The notes under the pieces: generated by a model
The model's input: the letters and a program-made list of their open reading frames with translations, nothing else
Database searches by the model: none
What the model was told of the DNA's origin: nothing
Part shown: positions 34,124 through 43,110 of the stretch, piece by piece
Layout: the number at the start of each line of letters is the position of its first letter
Numbering within the stretch: position 1 is the stretch's first letter
Assembly: GCF_042646125.1 (NCBI RefSeq)
Contig: NZ_JBHRSW010000004.1
Location: 62,001-126,000, forward strand
DNA: 64,000 nucleotides
Direction: 5' to 3'
Source of the DNA: Glaciecola flavus
GTDB lineage: Bacteria > Pseudomonadota > Gammaproteobacteria > Enterobacterales > Alteromonadaceae
Translations under genes and position numbers: made by a program

Positions 34124-35035
34124 TCAAGCGCCGTGACGCTTTCCTATACTAGCAATAATAGCTCCTAAAATAATCATACCAGCGCCAAAATAGGCAAGTA
34201 AATCCATTTCAGCGTCAAAGTAAACATCCGGCGCGATTACTATGGCGAGTTTATTTGCAAAATACGTAAATACCGGCGCTACGGCTACTATTGCACTCAC
34301 TTTTGATGCTTCCCATATATGCATGGCACGTGTAAAAGCACCATATCCAACAATGGTATTCACACAACAAAACAAGAGCACCCACCATTGCCAATACGAC
34401 AAATTTTGCAAACTTGAAAAGGTACTCAAGGGCGTCAGCAACACAGCACCAATAAGATAAATCAAAAATGTTAGTTGTCGGCTAGTAAATGCAATCAACA
34501 AACGTTTTTGCGCAAGGGCATACAGCGCCCATGCTGTCGCTGACAACACAACAATAAACACCCCTTCTATTGACTCTAGGCTAGATGACAAAATAACTGG
34601 AATACGTTGATTGAAAAATAATAGTAGTCCAACTAGTAAAAGCACTGCGCCAAACATTTGCCAAGCACTAAAGTGCTCCTTGTAAAACACGACTCCACCA
34701 ACCAGCAAAATAAAAGGTGCAAGCTGCAGAATAAGCTGTACCGTTGCAGGGCTAATGTATTCCAAAGCAATAACATTCGTCACATAATTCAGCAATAAAA
34801 ACAAGGTACTCAAGACTAGCAGGTACCACACTATGGGTTTAGCCTGCTTTAAACGAGGAACATCCCGACAAAACACGACCCCAACCGATACAAAGCCAAA
34901 CGCAAAAACGAACCGTACAGCGGTAACGGTATATGCATCCAAAGCACTGAGTAGAAACTTAAGAAAAACAGGCAGCACACCCCACATCAATGCCGTTGTG
35001 CTTGCCAGCAAAAAACCTTGTACTGCTTTGTTCAA
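34124..35035 (-). CDS. EamA/DMT-family transporter
   Basis: A 303-residue inner-membrane protein with ten membrane segments in two five-helix EamA repeats; it begins GFLLASTTALMWGVLPVFLKF, the usual first helix, in pieces GFLLASTTALMWG. Substrates of the family are metabolites such as amino acids or nucleosides, with no way to tell here. It converges on the response regulator gene with a 38-base gap, and is followed upstream by a lipoprotein gene on the same strand 38 bases away. Confidence 0.83.
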   Translation of the reverse strand: MNKAVQGFLLASTTALMWGVLPVFLKFLLSALDAYTVTAVRFVFAFGFVSVGVVFCRDVPRLKQAKPIVWYLLVLSTLFLLLNYVTNVIALEYISPATVQLILQLAPFILLVGGVVFYKEHFSAWQMFGAVLLLVGLLLFFNQRIPVILSSSLESIEGVFIVVLSATAWALYALAQKRLLIAFTSRQLTFLIYLIGAVLLTPLSTFSSLQNLSYWQWWVLLFCCVNTIVGYGAFTRAMHIWEASKVSAIVAVAPVFTYFANKLAIVIAPDVYFDAEMDLLAYFGAGMIILGAIIASIGKRHGA

Positions 35036-35073
35036 GTTATTCCCTTGTTGTCAGGTTTACCGTGTGTCGAAAT

Positions 35074-35931
35074 CTAATCGCGAGACCAAGCCATAAGATC
35101 GATTAAATCTTGCCTGTAGTCATCGATTTCGTTTACGAGTCTTTTTTGCTGCTTATCAGTTGACAGTACTAACAAGGTTTGCAACATCACCATATTTGCT
35201 TGTGAATTTCGTTCAAAAGCCTGATTCAAAGCTTCAGAGCGATATACTTCAGGTTCAACTAACAAGGCATGCAGTCGCTCACTAAAAACCATCTTGTCGG
35301 CTTGTTCTTCAAATGTCTTCTTCAACTCACCTTGGTAGCGTCGATTGTAGTCAATCCACAACTGCCTAGAAGGCAAAATGCTGTCATAACTGTTCTCAAT
35401 GTAGTTTTTTTGTTCCTCAGTTAATGAGCCAAGCCACTTACTGATTCGCTTTTTGTATTTTTTGACCCAATCTTTTTTACGTTTTTCTGGGGGCTTATCA
35501 CGTAATTTTTTATAATCTTTTTCTTCGTCTTTTAACTCTTTTTCAAACGCTGTAAACATGTCTTCAATTTGCTTATCACTGAGCATAGGCGCTAATTCGA
35601 CTAGATCTGGTGCAATATAATCGCGGGCTCTTTCCCAGTGCTCACGTGTTTTTTGTCGGTGATATTCCATCCGTGCAATACTCAACTGCTTTGTACTAAT
35701 TTCATCGACAAGTTGATTTATATGCGCCAAGTATTTGGGCATCTCATTTGCTTTATGCCACGCTAACCACTTTTGCAAATACGTATCAAATGTCTCTTCT
35801 TGTTCATCAGTGAAATCAATAAAATCATCCAAATACCAATAGATCAGCCAATCAATATTCTTGTAAGCGAAGGTGGTCGAGCACCCCGCTAATATGAACA
35901 CAGAAAAAAGCACGGCAAGTATTTTTTTCAT
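35074..35931 (-). CDS. DUF6279-family lipoprotein
   Basis: A 285-residue lipoprotein with the lipobox ILAGC (Cys17). The mature part starts STTFAYKNIDWLIYWYLDDFIDF, in pieces YKNIDWLIYWYLDDFIDFT, the hallmark of the DUF6279 family, and continues as a highly charged helical protein with lysine/glutamate runs. Function unknown; the family is widespread in marine gammaproteobacteria. It is placed just upstream of the EamA gene on the same strand and may share its transcript. Confidence 0.83.
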   Translation of the reverse strand: MKKILAVLFSVFILAGCSTTFAYKNIDWLIYWYLDDFIDFTDEQEETFDTYLQKWLAWHKANEMPKYLAHINQLVDEISTKQLSIARMEYHRQKTREHWERARDYIAPDLVELAPMLSDKQIEDMFTAFEKELKDEEKDYKKLRDKPPEKRKKDWVKKYKKRISKWLGSLTEEQKNYIENSYDSILPSRQLWIDYNRRYQGELKKTFEEQADKMVFSERLHALLVEPEVYRSEALNQAFERNSQANMVMLQTLLVLSTDKQQKRLVNEIDDYRQDLIDLMAWSRD

Positions 35932-36052
35932 CTGGATTACTTTCCTTCAGATATTGAGCTCTGCTAAATTAAATTTATGTTGGTTGTGTTCATTTTAGTG
36001 TTGAGTCAAAAGGCTGCAACAAAGAACAGATAGGCTATAATTGAACAAAACA

Positions 36053-36078
36053 CATACAGCAAAGGTCGACAGACCTAA
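36053..36078 (-). repeat. Dispersed short repeat, copy 3
   Basis: On the minus strand it reads GGTCTGTCGACCTTTGCTG, one of four related copies. It lies in the promoter region between the DUF6279 lipoprotein and pfkA genes, about 50 bases before pfkA. Confidence 0.6.
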
Positions 36079-36130
36079 CACATAAATTGTTATTTGTTGT
36101 TTACGACAGAATAAAGTAAAAGGGATGTAT

Positions 36131-37126
36131 ATGGCTATCAAAAAAATTGCCGTACTGACTTCAGGAGGTGATGCTCCCGGTATGAATGCCTGTATAAGAG
36201 CCGTCAGTCTCGCGGCCATTGGTGCAGGTGCAGAGGTTATTGGTTATAAATATGGCTACAACGGCTTACTGAAGCAAGAATACATACATTTAGATCCCTA
36301 TGCCGTGCGTAATCTGCTGCAGCGAGGCGGTACGGTGTTGCATAGCGCCAGATGCGAAAAATTTAAACAAACGGATCAGCTGCACATTGCAGCACAACAT
36401 CTAAATGACGCCGGCGTCGATGGCTTGGTTGTAGTCGGCGGAGATGGCTCATTTAAAGGCGCTGAACGGCTTCAGTCAATTTGGGACAAACCGATAGTGG
36501 GTGTGCCAGGCACCATTGATAATGACGTTGCAGGCACAGATTATACGGTTGGCTATCATACCGCCATTCAAACTGCGGTAGAAAGTCTGGACAAGGTACG
36601 AGATACCGCAGAGGCTTTCGAGCGCATTTTTGTTGTAGATGTAATGGGAAGAGAAGCAGGCTTTATTGCGTTAAACTCAGCGATATCAGCGGGTGCCGAC
36701 CACGTACTATTGCCAGAAACCTTTACTACTGCAGCTGAAGAGCTGGTTAAAATTCTCGATAAACTCGACAAACGCAGAAAAAACAGAGCGAACAAAAGCC
36801 ACATTATTGTGGTAACCGAAAACCTGTGGCCGGGAGGCTTGAACGTACTGGCGGACTCATTGCAAGCTGAATCGGGTGTCGACGTGAGAATTCTAACGCT
36901 AGGCCATGTACAACGAGGTGGCTCACCCGTTTGGCAAGATAGGCTACTAGCCACAAAACTCGGCACTTATGCGGTTGAAATAATTAAACAAGGTCAAAAA
37001 GGCATGATGTCAGCCATCAATCACCGTTTACCAGCCGCCGTTCCACTCAATGACGTGAGCATAGAACGAAAAGAACTGAACTCGTATTCTATGCAAATAA
37101 GAGATGAAATAAGCCTGTTGGGGTGA
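36131..37126 (+). CDS. pfkA: ATP-dependent 6-phosphofructokinase
   Basis: Phosphorylates fructose 6-phosphate to the 1,6-bisphosphate in glycolysis. Motifs seen: LTSGGDAPGMNACIRAV (ATP site), VVVGGDGSFKGAERL with GGDGS typical of ATP users rather than pyrophosphate users, PGTIDNDVAGTDYTVG (catalytic Asp), and VLGHVQRGGSP-like LGHVQRGGSPVWQDR. Length 331, near the E. coli enzyme (320). ATG 36131 follows AAAGGG by about eight bases; an ATG two codons earlier is possible. Followed by a GC-rich hairpin. Confidence 0.93.
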   Translation: MAIKKIAVLTSGGDAPGMNACIRAVSLAAIGAGAEVIGYKYGYNGLLKQEYIHLDPYAVRNLLQRGGTVLHSARCEKFKQTDQLHIAAQHLNDAGVDGLVVVGGDGSFKGAERLQSIWDKPIVGVPGTIDNDVAGTDYTVGYHTAIQTAVESLDKVRDTAEAFERIFVVDVMGREAGFIALNSAISAGADHVLLPETFTTAAEELVKILDKLDKRRKNRANKSHIIVVTENLWPGGLNVLADSLQAESGVDVRILTLGHVQRGGSPVWQDRLLATKLGTYAVEIIKQGQKGMMSAINHRLPAAVPLNDVSIERKELNSYSMQIRDEISLLG

Positions 37127-37128
37127 AT

Positions 37129-37142
37129 GGGGGTATGCCCCC
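37129..37142 (+). terminator. Terminator hairpin after pfkA
   Basis: GGGGG-TATG-CCCCC (one more C follows), directly after the pfkA stop, followed by CTAAATTTTC. It separates convergent genes. Short stem, but all G-C. Confidence 0.6.
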
Positions 37143-37150
37143 CTAAATTT

Positions 37151-37612
37151 TCAATACTGAATATTAACCCGTTTAAACCAATGCACCCACCACCACATTA
37201 GGCCAACCAATAGGTAGCGGAGGTCTTCAAAAAAGGAGGGCTTTTTGCCTTCAATCTTATGACCAACAAATTGCAATATCCACATAGCGACAAACAACGC
37301 TAGACAAAAATAAAGCACGTTTATTCCAACCGTCGCCAAGGCAGAAAGCCCGACAAATACGCCAATGGTCAATAGCGTCATTGCCGCTCCCATCGCGCCG
37401 GATAACTTAAAGTAATACATTAACGTGGGTACCACCAGAATGTGCGCCCAAGTGATATTAAATTGCGCAATAAAAGCGGGGACAGGTATAGACCAAATCA
37501 GACCAATCGTTACAAAGTAAATACTAGGTACCGCTATCGCATGAATCAACACATTGGTTTTATTTTGATGGCTTTCGCCATAATGTTTGATTAATCTGTC
37601 GACTTCTCTCAT
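37151..37612 (-). CDS. Mpo1-like (DUF962) membrane protein
   Basis: A 153-residue protein with four membrane segments. It opens REVDRLIKHYGESHQNKTNVLIHAIAVP (in pieces), the DUF962/YGL010w signature with H-x-x-x-x-N-x-x-x-H, whose yeast member Mpo1 is an Fe(II)-dependent dioxygenase in phytosphingosine (2-hydroxy fatty acid) breakdown. The conserved histidines are present at the start and in VHWFKRV near the end. Bacterial function is not settled. Confidence 0.82.
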   Translation of the reverse strand: MREVDRLIKHYGESHQNKTNVLIHAIAVPSIYFVTIGLIWSIPVPAFIAQFNITWAHILVVPTLMYYFKLSGAMGAAMTLLTIGVFVGLSALATVGINVLYFCLALFVAMWILQFVGHKIEGKKPSFFEDLRYLLVGLMWWWVHWFKRVNIQY

Positions 37613-37972
37613 TTGCCTGACTCCCCTGCTCTTTTTACATTAATGTTACAAGCAAGCTACTGGTAAGACAAGTTGTTTTAATTGGTCATTGAAAAGCTTA
37701 AGTTTTATGTCGCTAGAGCCCACCACCTTTATGAGAACTTTCTGTTTATCACGGTGGTTTTATCCTTGGAAGTTCCCCTGCCTCGTCTGTCGCAAAACCG
37801 CTGCGAGTATATCCATATACGCTTTGATTTTTCATCCATGAAAAATAAATTTTGCGACAGACGAGGCAGGGGAACTTCCAAGGATAAAACCACCGTGAAC
37901 TGAAGGCGTCTCGCCTTCCCTCTTTTCAAATACATTGGTAGTATTGCCAAAATTTTTCAGTCTTTGCTATAT
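37613..37972. other. 360-base intergenic region with a large foldback
   Basis: No credible gene. The region holds the 49-bp perfect inverted repeat at 37749-37898; frames readable across it on both strands repeat the same peptide and are products of the palindrome. The remainder is AT-rich and should contain the promoters of the Mpo1-like and M61 genes, which I could not place. Confidence 0.6.
37749..37898. repeat. Perfect 49-bp inverted repeat with structured loop
   Basis: Arms 37749-37797 and 37850-37898 are exact reverse complements (arm begins TCACGGTGGTTTTATCC). The 52-base loop contains two further small palindromes, GTATAT-CC-ATATAC (37807-37820) and TTTTTCAT-CC-ATGAAAAA (37828-37845). 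A partial copy is at 30564-30610, so it is a repeat family, perhaps a MITE or REP-like element. No target duplication is evident. Confidence 0.85.
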
Positions 37973-39775
37973 ATGATCAAATATCGAATTACCCCTTTAA
38001 GTATCTCAGAGCATTTATTTGCAGTGTCAATGGTAGTGTCAGCGGGTGACCGACATACTGTCACACTGTCACTTCCCTCTTGGATACCCGGTAGTTATAT
38101 GATCCGCGATTTTGCAAAAAACCTGATAGGCCTCAATTGCGCAAACAAAGAAGTCATTGTTACTCAACTTGACAAGCAAACATGGCGAGTTCAGCAATCC
38201 CGTGGACTACCTCTTGGCGACATTCAACTTGACTACCAAGTCTTTGCTTTTGATTTATCTGTTAGAGCCGCTTATATCAATGATGAATATGCTTTTTTTA
38301 ATGGCACGAGTGTATTTCTGAAAGTGGTGGAATTTGAGCATACTGAGCATCATGTTTGTGTAGATAAATCGCATCTTAAGTCTTGGGAAAAGTTGGCTAA
38401 CGCCATAGAAATTATCACCTCAATGCCATGTGTAGATAACAGCAATACCACGGCACAAACGCGCCACTTTTTGTGTTCGGACTATTTGACGATGGTCGAT
38501 CATCCTGTTGTCATTGGTCAGTTTACTCGCGCGTCGTTTGAACTTGATGGCGTCACTTTTCATGCTGTCTTTACTGGCAACCATAAGCTAAATCTGGCGC
38601 GAATTTGCAAAGACTTGCAGCCGATTTGCAAACACCATATATCGCTTTTTAGCGAAATTCCGGTATCAGAATACTGGTTCATAACCTTATTGTGCAAAAA
38701 TGGTTTTGGTGGTTTAGAGCACACCGCGTCAACTATTTTGCAGTATGCTTATGATGCTTTACCCAAGCCAAATGAGAACGACGGCATGGAAGAAGGCTAT
38801 CGAGACTTTTTAAGTCTTTGTTCACACGAACTATTCCACACTTGGCACGTAAAAAGAAACAAGCCTGATGTATACCTTTCACCCGATTTAAGCCAAGAGG
38901 TGTATTCACCGCAATTATGGATATATGAAGGTTTCACCTCATTGTATGACGATTTAACATTGGCGCGAACAGGCCTGATCACACCTGAAGAATATTGCAA
39001 AATTGTCGGTCAAAATATTACTCGCCTATTGCGCAATCCAGGTCGCCACAAACAAAGTATTGAAGAGTCGAGTTTTAATGCTTGGACGAAATTTTATAAA
39101 CAAGACGCCAATTCTGTTAATCACATTGTCAGCTACTATCTAAAAGGCGGTATCGCCGCCTTAGCTATTGACATAAAAATCAGGCAACTGAGTCAACAAC
39201 AATATAATTTAGATCACGTCATGCAAGCCATATGGAATCAATTTGGCTCGAAAAATATTGGGACACCTGATGAGGTCATCAAGACTATCTGCCAAGATAC
39301 CTTGGGACTGGATTTATCAGCATTTATCGATCTTACCAGTAAAACAACGCAAGACTTGCCTTTGTCCGAGTTGCTACAAACCATTGGCTTAAGTATGCAT
39401 TTGCGTTCACGTACGGGTAACGATGACAAAGGTGGTATAGAATCTTCGGGGGAATCAACACGAGACTTTGGCGCACTATTAAATGACCAAACAATAGGCT
39501 GTAAAGTCACACAGATACTCGATGGTCGAGCGGCTAGTTTGGCAGGTTTGCAGCTAAACGATCACATCATTGCCCTCAACGGCTTAGAAGTTAATGCCAA
39601 AAGCTTGATGAGAGAGCTAAATACAATGGATGTTGGTACGGAAGCACAGATACATATACTCAGAGATGGCCGTCTTCTTTGTTTATCCCTACCGGTCATC
39701 GAGGCGGAAAAAGACACTTGTTACCTGAGTATAAATGATCAGAGCATGTTCGCTAAATGGTTAGGCATCGCATAA
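37973..39775 (+). CDS. M61-family metallopeptidase with PDZ domain
   Basis: A 600-residue enzyme of the glycyl-aminopeptidase (M61) family. It begins with the family's beta-rich N-terminal domain (LSLPSWIPGSYMIRDFAKNL, typical), has the zinc motif HELFH with His285 (CSHELFHTWHVKRNKP) and a downstream YEGFTSLYDDL glutamate ligand, and ends with a PDZ domain (~480-575, RAASLAGLQLNDHIIALNG). No signal peptide is visible, so it is probably cytoplasmic. Start: ATG 37973, three codons into a TTG-initiated frame; no strong ribosome site. Confidence 0.88.
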   Translation: MIKYRITPLSISEHLFAVSMVVSAGDRHTVTLSLPSWIPGSYMIRDFAKNLIGLNCANKEVIVTQLDKQTWRVQQSRGLPLGDIQLDYQVFAFDLSVRAAYINDEYAFFNGTSVFLKVVEFEHTEHHVCVDKSHLKSWEKLANAIEIITSMPCVDNSNTTAQTRHFLCSDYLTMVDHPVVIGQFTRASFELDGVTFHAVFTGNHKLNLARICKDLQPICKHHISLFSEIPVSEYWFITLLCKNGFGGLEHTASTILQYAYDALPKPNENDGMEEGYRDFLSLCSHELFHTWHVKRNKPDVYLSPDLSQEVYSPQLWIYEGFTSLYDDLTLARTGLITPEEYCKIVGQNITRLLRNPGRHKQSIEESSFNAWTKFYKQDANSVNHIVSYYLKGGIAALAIDIKIRQLSQQQYNLDHVMQAIWNQFGSKNIGTPDEVIKTICQDTLGLDLSAFIDLTSKTTQDLPLSELLQTIGLSMHLRSRTGNDDKGGIESSGESTRDFGALLNDQTIGCKVTQILDGRAASLAGLQLNDHIIALNGLEVNAKSLMRELNTMDVGTEAQIHILRDGRLLCLSLPVIEAEKDTCYLSINDQSMFAKWLGIA

Positions 39776-39887
39776 GGGCGAGCTGCACTAAAGGACTTGC
39801 ACTTAATACACTAGCCTCGGGATGAGCTTGAACTCAGTATTAATAAGAGCATTACCAAAAATGACCAAATGTATTTTTAATTTTAAA

Positions 39888-40715
39888 TCAGTCTACAAGT
39901 AAAGCAGGATCTACACGGGTACCAAACCAATTAATGCGCCAGTCTAGGTGTGAACCCGTTACCCGCCCCGTCGCGCCGATATCAGCAATACGTTCACCCT
40001 GCTCTACACGTTGTCCAACTTTTACATGTATTTTATCTAAATGAATAAATGTGGAAGACACGCCAAAGCCATGGTCAATGATAAGCGTGCCGCCCGAATA
40101 GTACATGTCGTCGTGAGCCAAACTTACCACCCCGCCTATTGGCGCAACCACCGGCTCACCAGTCTTATTGGCAATATCTAAGCCGTAATGTGGACGTTTG
40201 GGCTCACCATTAAAAAAGCGCTGGCTGCCGTAAACACCTGAAATACGCCCCTTAGCTGGCATAATAAGCTCAGATAAAAAATCTCGCAGTTCACTATTTG
40301 TTTTTCGCGCCTTGGCAATGGCTGTGTTTTCTTGTCTGATCCTATCTAACACCGCTTTTGGTGGACTCACATATTTACTCGGTACTCCCTCAATGCGCTC
40401 TATTTTATATTCTCGCTTTTGCAAAACTAACTGCATGGAGTCACGAGCAGGCATGTGTTGATGCTGCCAGCTAAGAGTATGTGTCAAAGCTGCATCCCGA
40501 CCAAAGCCCATCACAAAATATCCATCGCTAGAGACTCGAATAACTTTGTCGTTCAACCAAACTTTGCTGCCAGCCTTGGTCTCGCCCCGGATCAAACTTC
40601 CTTGCATTAACTTGCCCTGTAGTTTGGGAACAGCTTGTTCTGCGAGGGCACGCGGCGTTACTGCAAAACATACCAGACTTAGTAGCAATAAATAAAAAAA
40701 GGTCGACTTATTCAT
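39888..40715 (-). CDS. M23-family peptidase (LytM domain)
   Basis: A 275-residue exported protein: signal peptide (residues 1-25, ending RALA), a beta domain (~30-110), then the M23 domain with zinc ligands in HYGLDIAN and STFIHLD and the surrounding DHGFGVSS. All ligands look intact, so it is likely an active cell-wall endopeptidase. Its ATG overlaps the stop of the PTPS gene (ATGAATAA), which makes translational coupling likely; an upstream in-frame start lies inside that gene. Confidence 0.87.
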   Translation of the reverse strand: MNKSTFFYLLLLSLVCFAVTPRALAEQAVPKLQGKLMQGSLIRGETKAGSKVWLNDKVIRVSSDGYFVMGFGRDAALTHTLSWQHQHMPARDSMQLVLQKREYKIERIEGVPSKYVSPPKAVLDRIRQENTAIAKARKTNSELRDFLSELIMPAKGRISGVYGSQRFFNGEPKRPHYGLDIANKTGEPVVAPIGGVVSLAHDDMYYSGGTLIIDHGFGVSSTFIHLDKIHVKVGQRVEQGERIADIGATGRVTGSHLDWRINWFGTRVDPALLVD

Positions 40716-41586
40716 TGTCTGACACGATGGCTCCTTTTCCGACGCCTTCAAAAGCACATACTTGAATGTTGTCAGGGTTTTCATGCTTTAACACTTCATA
40801 CACATGCTGAGCAATACATTCCACGGTGGAGTCGTATTCAATTAAATCGCATGCTGACTTAGGCATAGCCAGTTCGAAACGCCCTTGAGATGACTCATAT
40901 TGAAAACAAAGGTGAGTGTTGTCCGAAATCAAGGCACCTCGCTTGAGAAGCTGATCTGCCCCCACAAGATCCTCTGTCGTGCCAATGTATATATCCCGCC
41001 AACGCTCAGCCCATTGCTGTTCTAACAAGGTATCTCTCTCATGATTCCTAAAAATCATAATTTTTGATCGATGCCCATGTGCAATGCGCTGGCAATTGCC
41101 CTCATGTTTTTTTAATCCGTGGGTATAATGATAGTACGGACTGTTAATGAGTTCTTCTCTGAGTAGAATGTCGATACCATGCACATTTTCAGGCAAGTGA
41201 GTCGCAATAATATCTTTTAGATAAGAAATAACGCTTTGCATATCAATTTTATCGGCGTAAACAAATGCATAAGCTTCTGGTGGGCAACACAAATAGATAG
41301 ATTTGTCCTCGGCATACTGGAAGTACACGTTAACTCTTCCGTCTGCACCACTATTTTCAATTTTTGAACCTGAGTATTCGGCTGGCACGACTAACTTATG
41401 ATCCACATATTCATCGATAAGGCCTTTGAGCTGTTTTTTTACAATACCAAAGTCCTGAATCATACTTTCTTCATTTAAGCCACCATCCAAAACGATGTCG
41501 ACAATCCAACTTTCGCCGACCATGCCTCGTTTTGGGCAAAGGTACGAAAAGTCCATAATGGTCAAATCGTTCACGAACAGCTTCAT
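40708..41586 (-). CDS. Tandem 6-pyruvoyl-tetrahydropterin synthase-like protein
   Basis: A 292-residue protein that seems to contain two PTPS/QueD-like folds. Visible: LCPKRGMVGESWIVDIVLDG in the first and HGLKKHEGNCQRIAHGHRSKI in the second, with the Cys and paired His (HGH) that hold zinc and substrate in QueD. QueD makes 6-carboxytetrahydropterin for queuosine; whether this longer form does the same is not known. It lies between yejK and an M23 peptidase, a neighbourhood without other pterin genes. Confidence 0.78.
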   Translation of the reverse strand: MKLFVNDLTIMDFSYLCPKRGMVGESWIVDIVLDGGLNEESMIQDFGIVKKQLKGLIDEYVDHKLVVPAEYSGSKIENSGADGRVNVYFQYAEDKSIYLCCPPEAYAFVYADKIDMQSVISYLKDIIATHLPENVHGIDILLREELINSPYYHYTHGLKKHEGNCQRIAHGHRSKIMIFRNHERDTLLEQQWAERWRDIYIGTTEDLVGADQLLKRGALISDNTHLCFQYESSQGRFELAMPKSACDLIEYDSTVECIAQHVYEVLKHENPDNIQVCAFEGVGKGAIVSDNE

Positions 41587-42608
41587 TCGTTATTTCCTTG
41601 TTGATCTGCCTTCAATAATTGGTCTTTTAGGTTTGGCGGTATGCCTTGTATCGTGATGCGGTCGTTCTGCAGATCAAAATGCACTCGCTCACCCAGTAGT
41701 TTTCGGTCAAAACTAATATTGACTCCGCCTCCGGCACCTGAAAACTTTTTCATTGCACTTAACATACTCCTGTCAGCCTGAAAGCTGGCTTCTAGAGGTT
41801 CTTGTTGCTGTGCGTTATACGAAGCAAAACCCGAATCACTCTCTTGCTTTTTAGGTAGTACGTCATTTAATTCTGCAATTTGAATATCTTCGCCCAGATC
41901 AACTTTTTGCTTGTAGTATTGCGCGAGAGCTTCGCGATGTTGATGTTTTTCGCTAGGATCAATTTGCTCAACAGCCAAAAATTCGTCTACTTGTTGCACT
42001 AAACGTTTGTTTTGTTGTTTGATATCGACAAGCTCCTCGCAACCAACAAACTGCATGAAAAAATCAGACACCTTGCGTCCCATTCTTCCCTTTAAAAACG
42101 AAATGTAACGATTCAACTCAGGTTGAACATCATAGTCAGTCAGGTCAATTCGTATCGCTATTTGCATTTTACTTAAGTCTAAATGCTGACTTTGGCTAAT
42201 TTCTAAGTGCTGATTAACTTCAACATGTTCCTTTGTATCGAGCATGGCGATCAACAAATATCGTGTAGCTAAATATTCATACTGACTGAATATGACATAG
42301 CCCGTTTCAACCATTCCCTCATTGACAATACTCTCTAACAGTCGTGTGCCCGCTTGCAAACTGAATTCGTGAAAATCTATGTTCTGTTGTATACGATCGT
42401 CAAGTAGTGCTCGAAACTCTGGGGTGTCTTCAACAAACCCGCCTACACCTTTTCCAGGTTTGGCGTTAAACGTCGTATGCAGTTGCCCAGCTAAATGGCT
42501 AATATGATCGGTGATGTCAAACACGCTTCCGCGGGGTAAAAAATGCAGTTTACCGTCATCAGACAATAAAATTCGATGGACGACGAACTGCTCAACATTG
42601 GTACTCAT
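41583..42608 (-). CDS. yejK: Nucleoid-associated protein YejK/NdpA
   Basis: A 341-residue nucleoid-associated protein; begins VEQFVVHRILLSDDGKLHFLPRG (in pieces) and has the family's FLKGRMGRKVSDFFMQFVGCEE segment. Function in chromosome compaction is not well defined. The stop overlaps the next gene's start by four bases. It is divergent from yejL, as in E. coli, where yejK-yejL-yejM are also adjacent; this conserved layout supports the call. Confidence 0.92.
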   Translation of the reverse strand: MSTNVEQFVVHRILLSDDGKLHFLPRGSVFDITDHISHLAGQLHTTFNAKPGKGVGGFVEDTPEFRALLDDRIQQNIDFHEFSLQAGTRLLESIVNEGMVETGYVIFSQYEYLATRYLLIAMLDTKEHVEVNQHLEISQSQHLDLSKMQIAIRIDLTDYDVQPELNRYISFLKGRMGRKVSDFFMQFVGCEELVDIKQQNKRLVQQVDEFLAVEQIDPSEKHQHREALAQYYKQKVDLGEDIQIAELNDVLPKKQESDSGFASYNAQQQEPLEASFQADRSMLSAMKKFSGAGGGVNISFDRKLLGERVHFDLQNDRITIQGIPPNLKDQLLKADQQGNNE

Positions 42609-42660
42609 AGAAAAAAGGGTGCCCTATATGTAGTGAATATATTTTTTGAATGTCAACCAA

Positions 42661-42691
42661 GCAACTATGCATAACATGCAACTACGCATAA
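42661..42691. promoter_or_regulatory. Tandem near-identical direct repeats before yejK
   Basis: GCAACTATGCATAA (42661-42674) and GCAACTACGCATAA (42678-42691) differ at one base and are 17 bases apart, in the yejK-yejL divergent gap. The spacing is between one and two helical turns. Might be a regulator site; no matching regulator known to me. Confidence 0.4.
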
Positions 42692-42891
42692 ATAGTGTAC
42701 GAAAACAACAAAAGTTGGTGATTGACTTATCTAGCTTTATACTATTGTTCAGGCTTTGTTTCGCGATTATCAACACTTAAAGGAAACGCAGTCATTGCTT
42801 AACTGGCTGACCATCATTTTAATCTAGTGCAAAGCAGCCAAAAATAATTCACTAATTGTAACGAGTTTTCGTTAAAAAAACAGGACTATTA

Positions 42892-43110
42892 ATGCCAATT
42901 CAGTCTCGCTATACCAATGAAGAATTCGAACTTTTGATGCAGGAAGTATTTGTTACATTAGAACGCAACAATGCTGATAGAGATTTGTCATTGATGGCTT
43001 TGGGCAATGTTATTTCAACAATATTTATGCAACAGGTGAACGAACAAGACAGAGATGCTATGGTAGAAAAATTCTGCCATGTGTTAAAAAAATCTACGTC
43101 GTCTAAATAA
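42892..43110 (+). CDS. yejL: YejL family protein
   Basis: A 72-residue helical protein (DUF1414) matching E. coli YejL in SRYTNEEFELLMQEVFVTLE and DLSLMALGN. Function unknown. ACAGGA ribosome site before the ATG. It overlaps the start of the following membrane protein by one base, matching the yejL-yejM order in enterobacteria. Confidence 0.9.
   Translation: MPIQSRYTNEEFELLMQEVFVTLERNNADRDLSLMALGNVISTIFMQQVNEQDRDAMVEKFCHVLKKSTSSK

Noticed and set aside
37682..37950. Frames on both strands through the inverted repeat (73 residues each)
   Set aside because: Both encode the same peptide because the DNA is palindromic, and one peptide block recurs at 30.6 kb only because that repeat is shared; there is no ribosome site or protein family.
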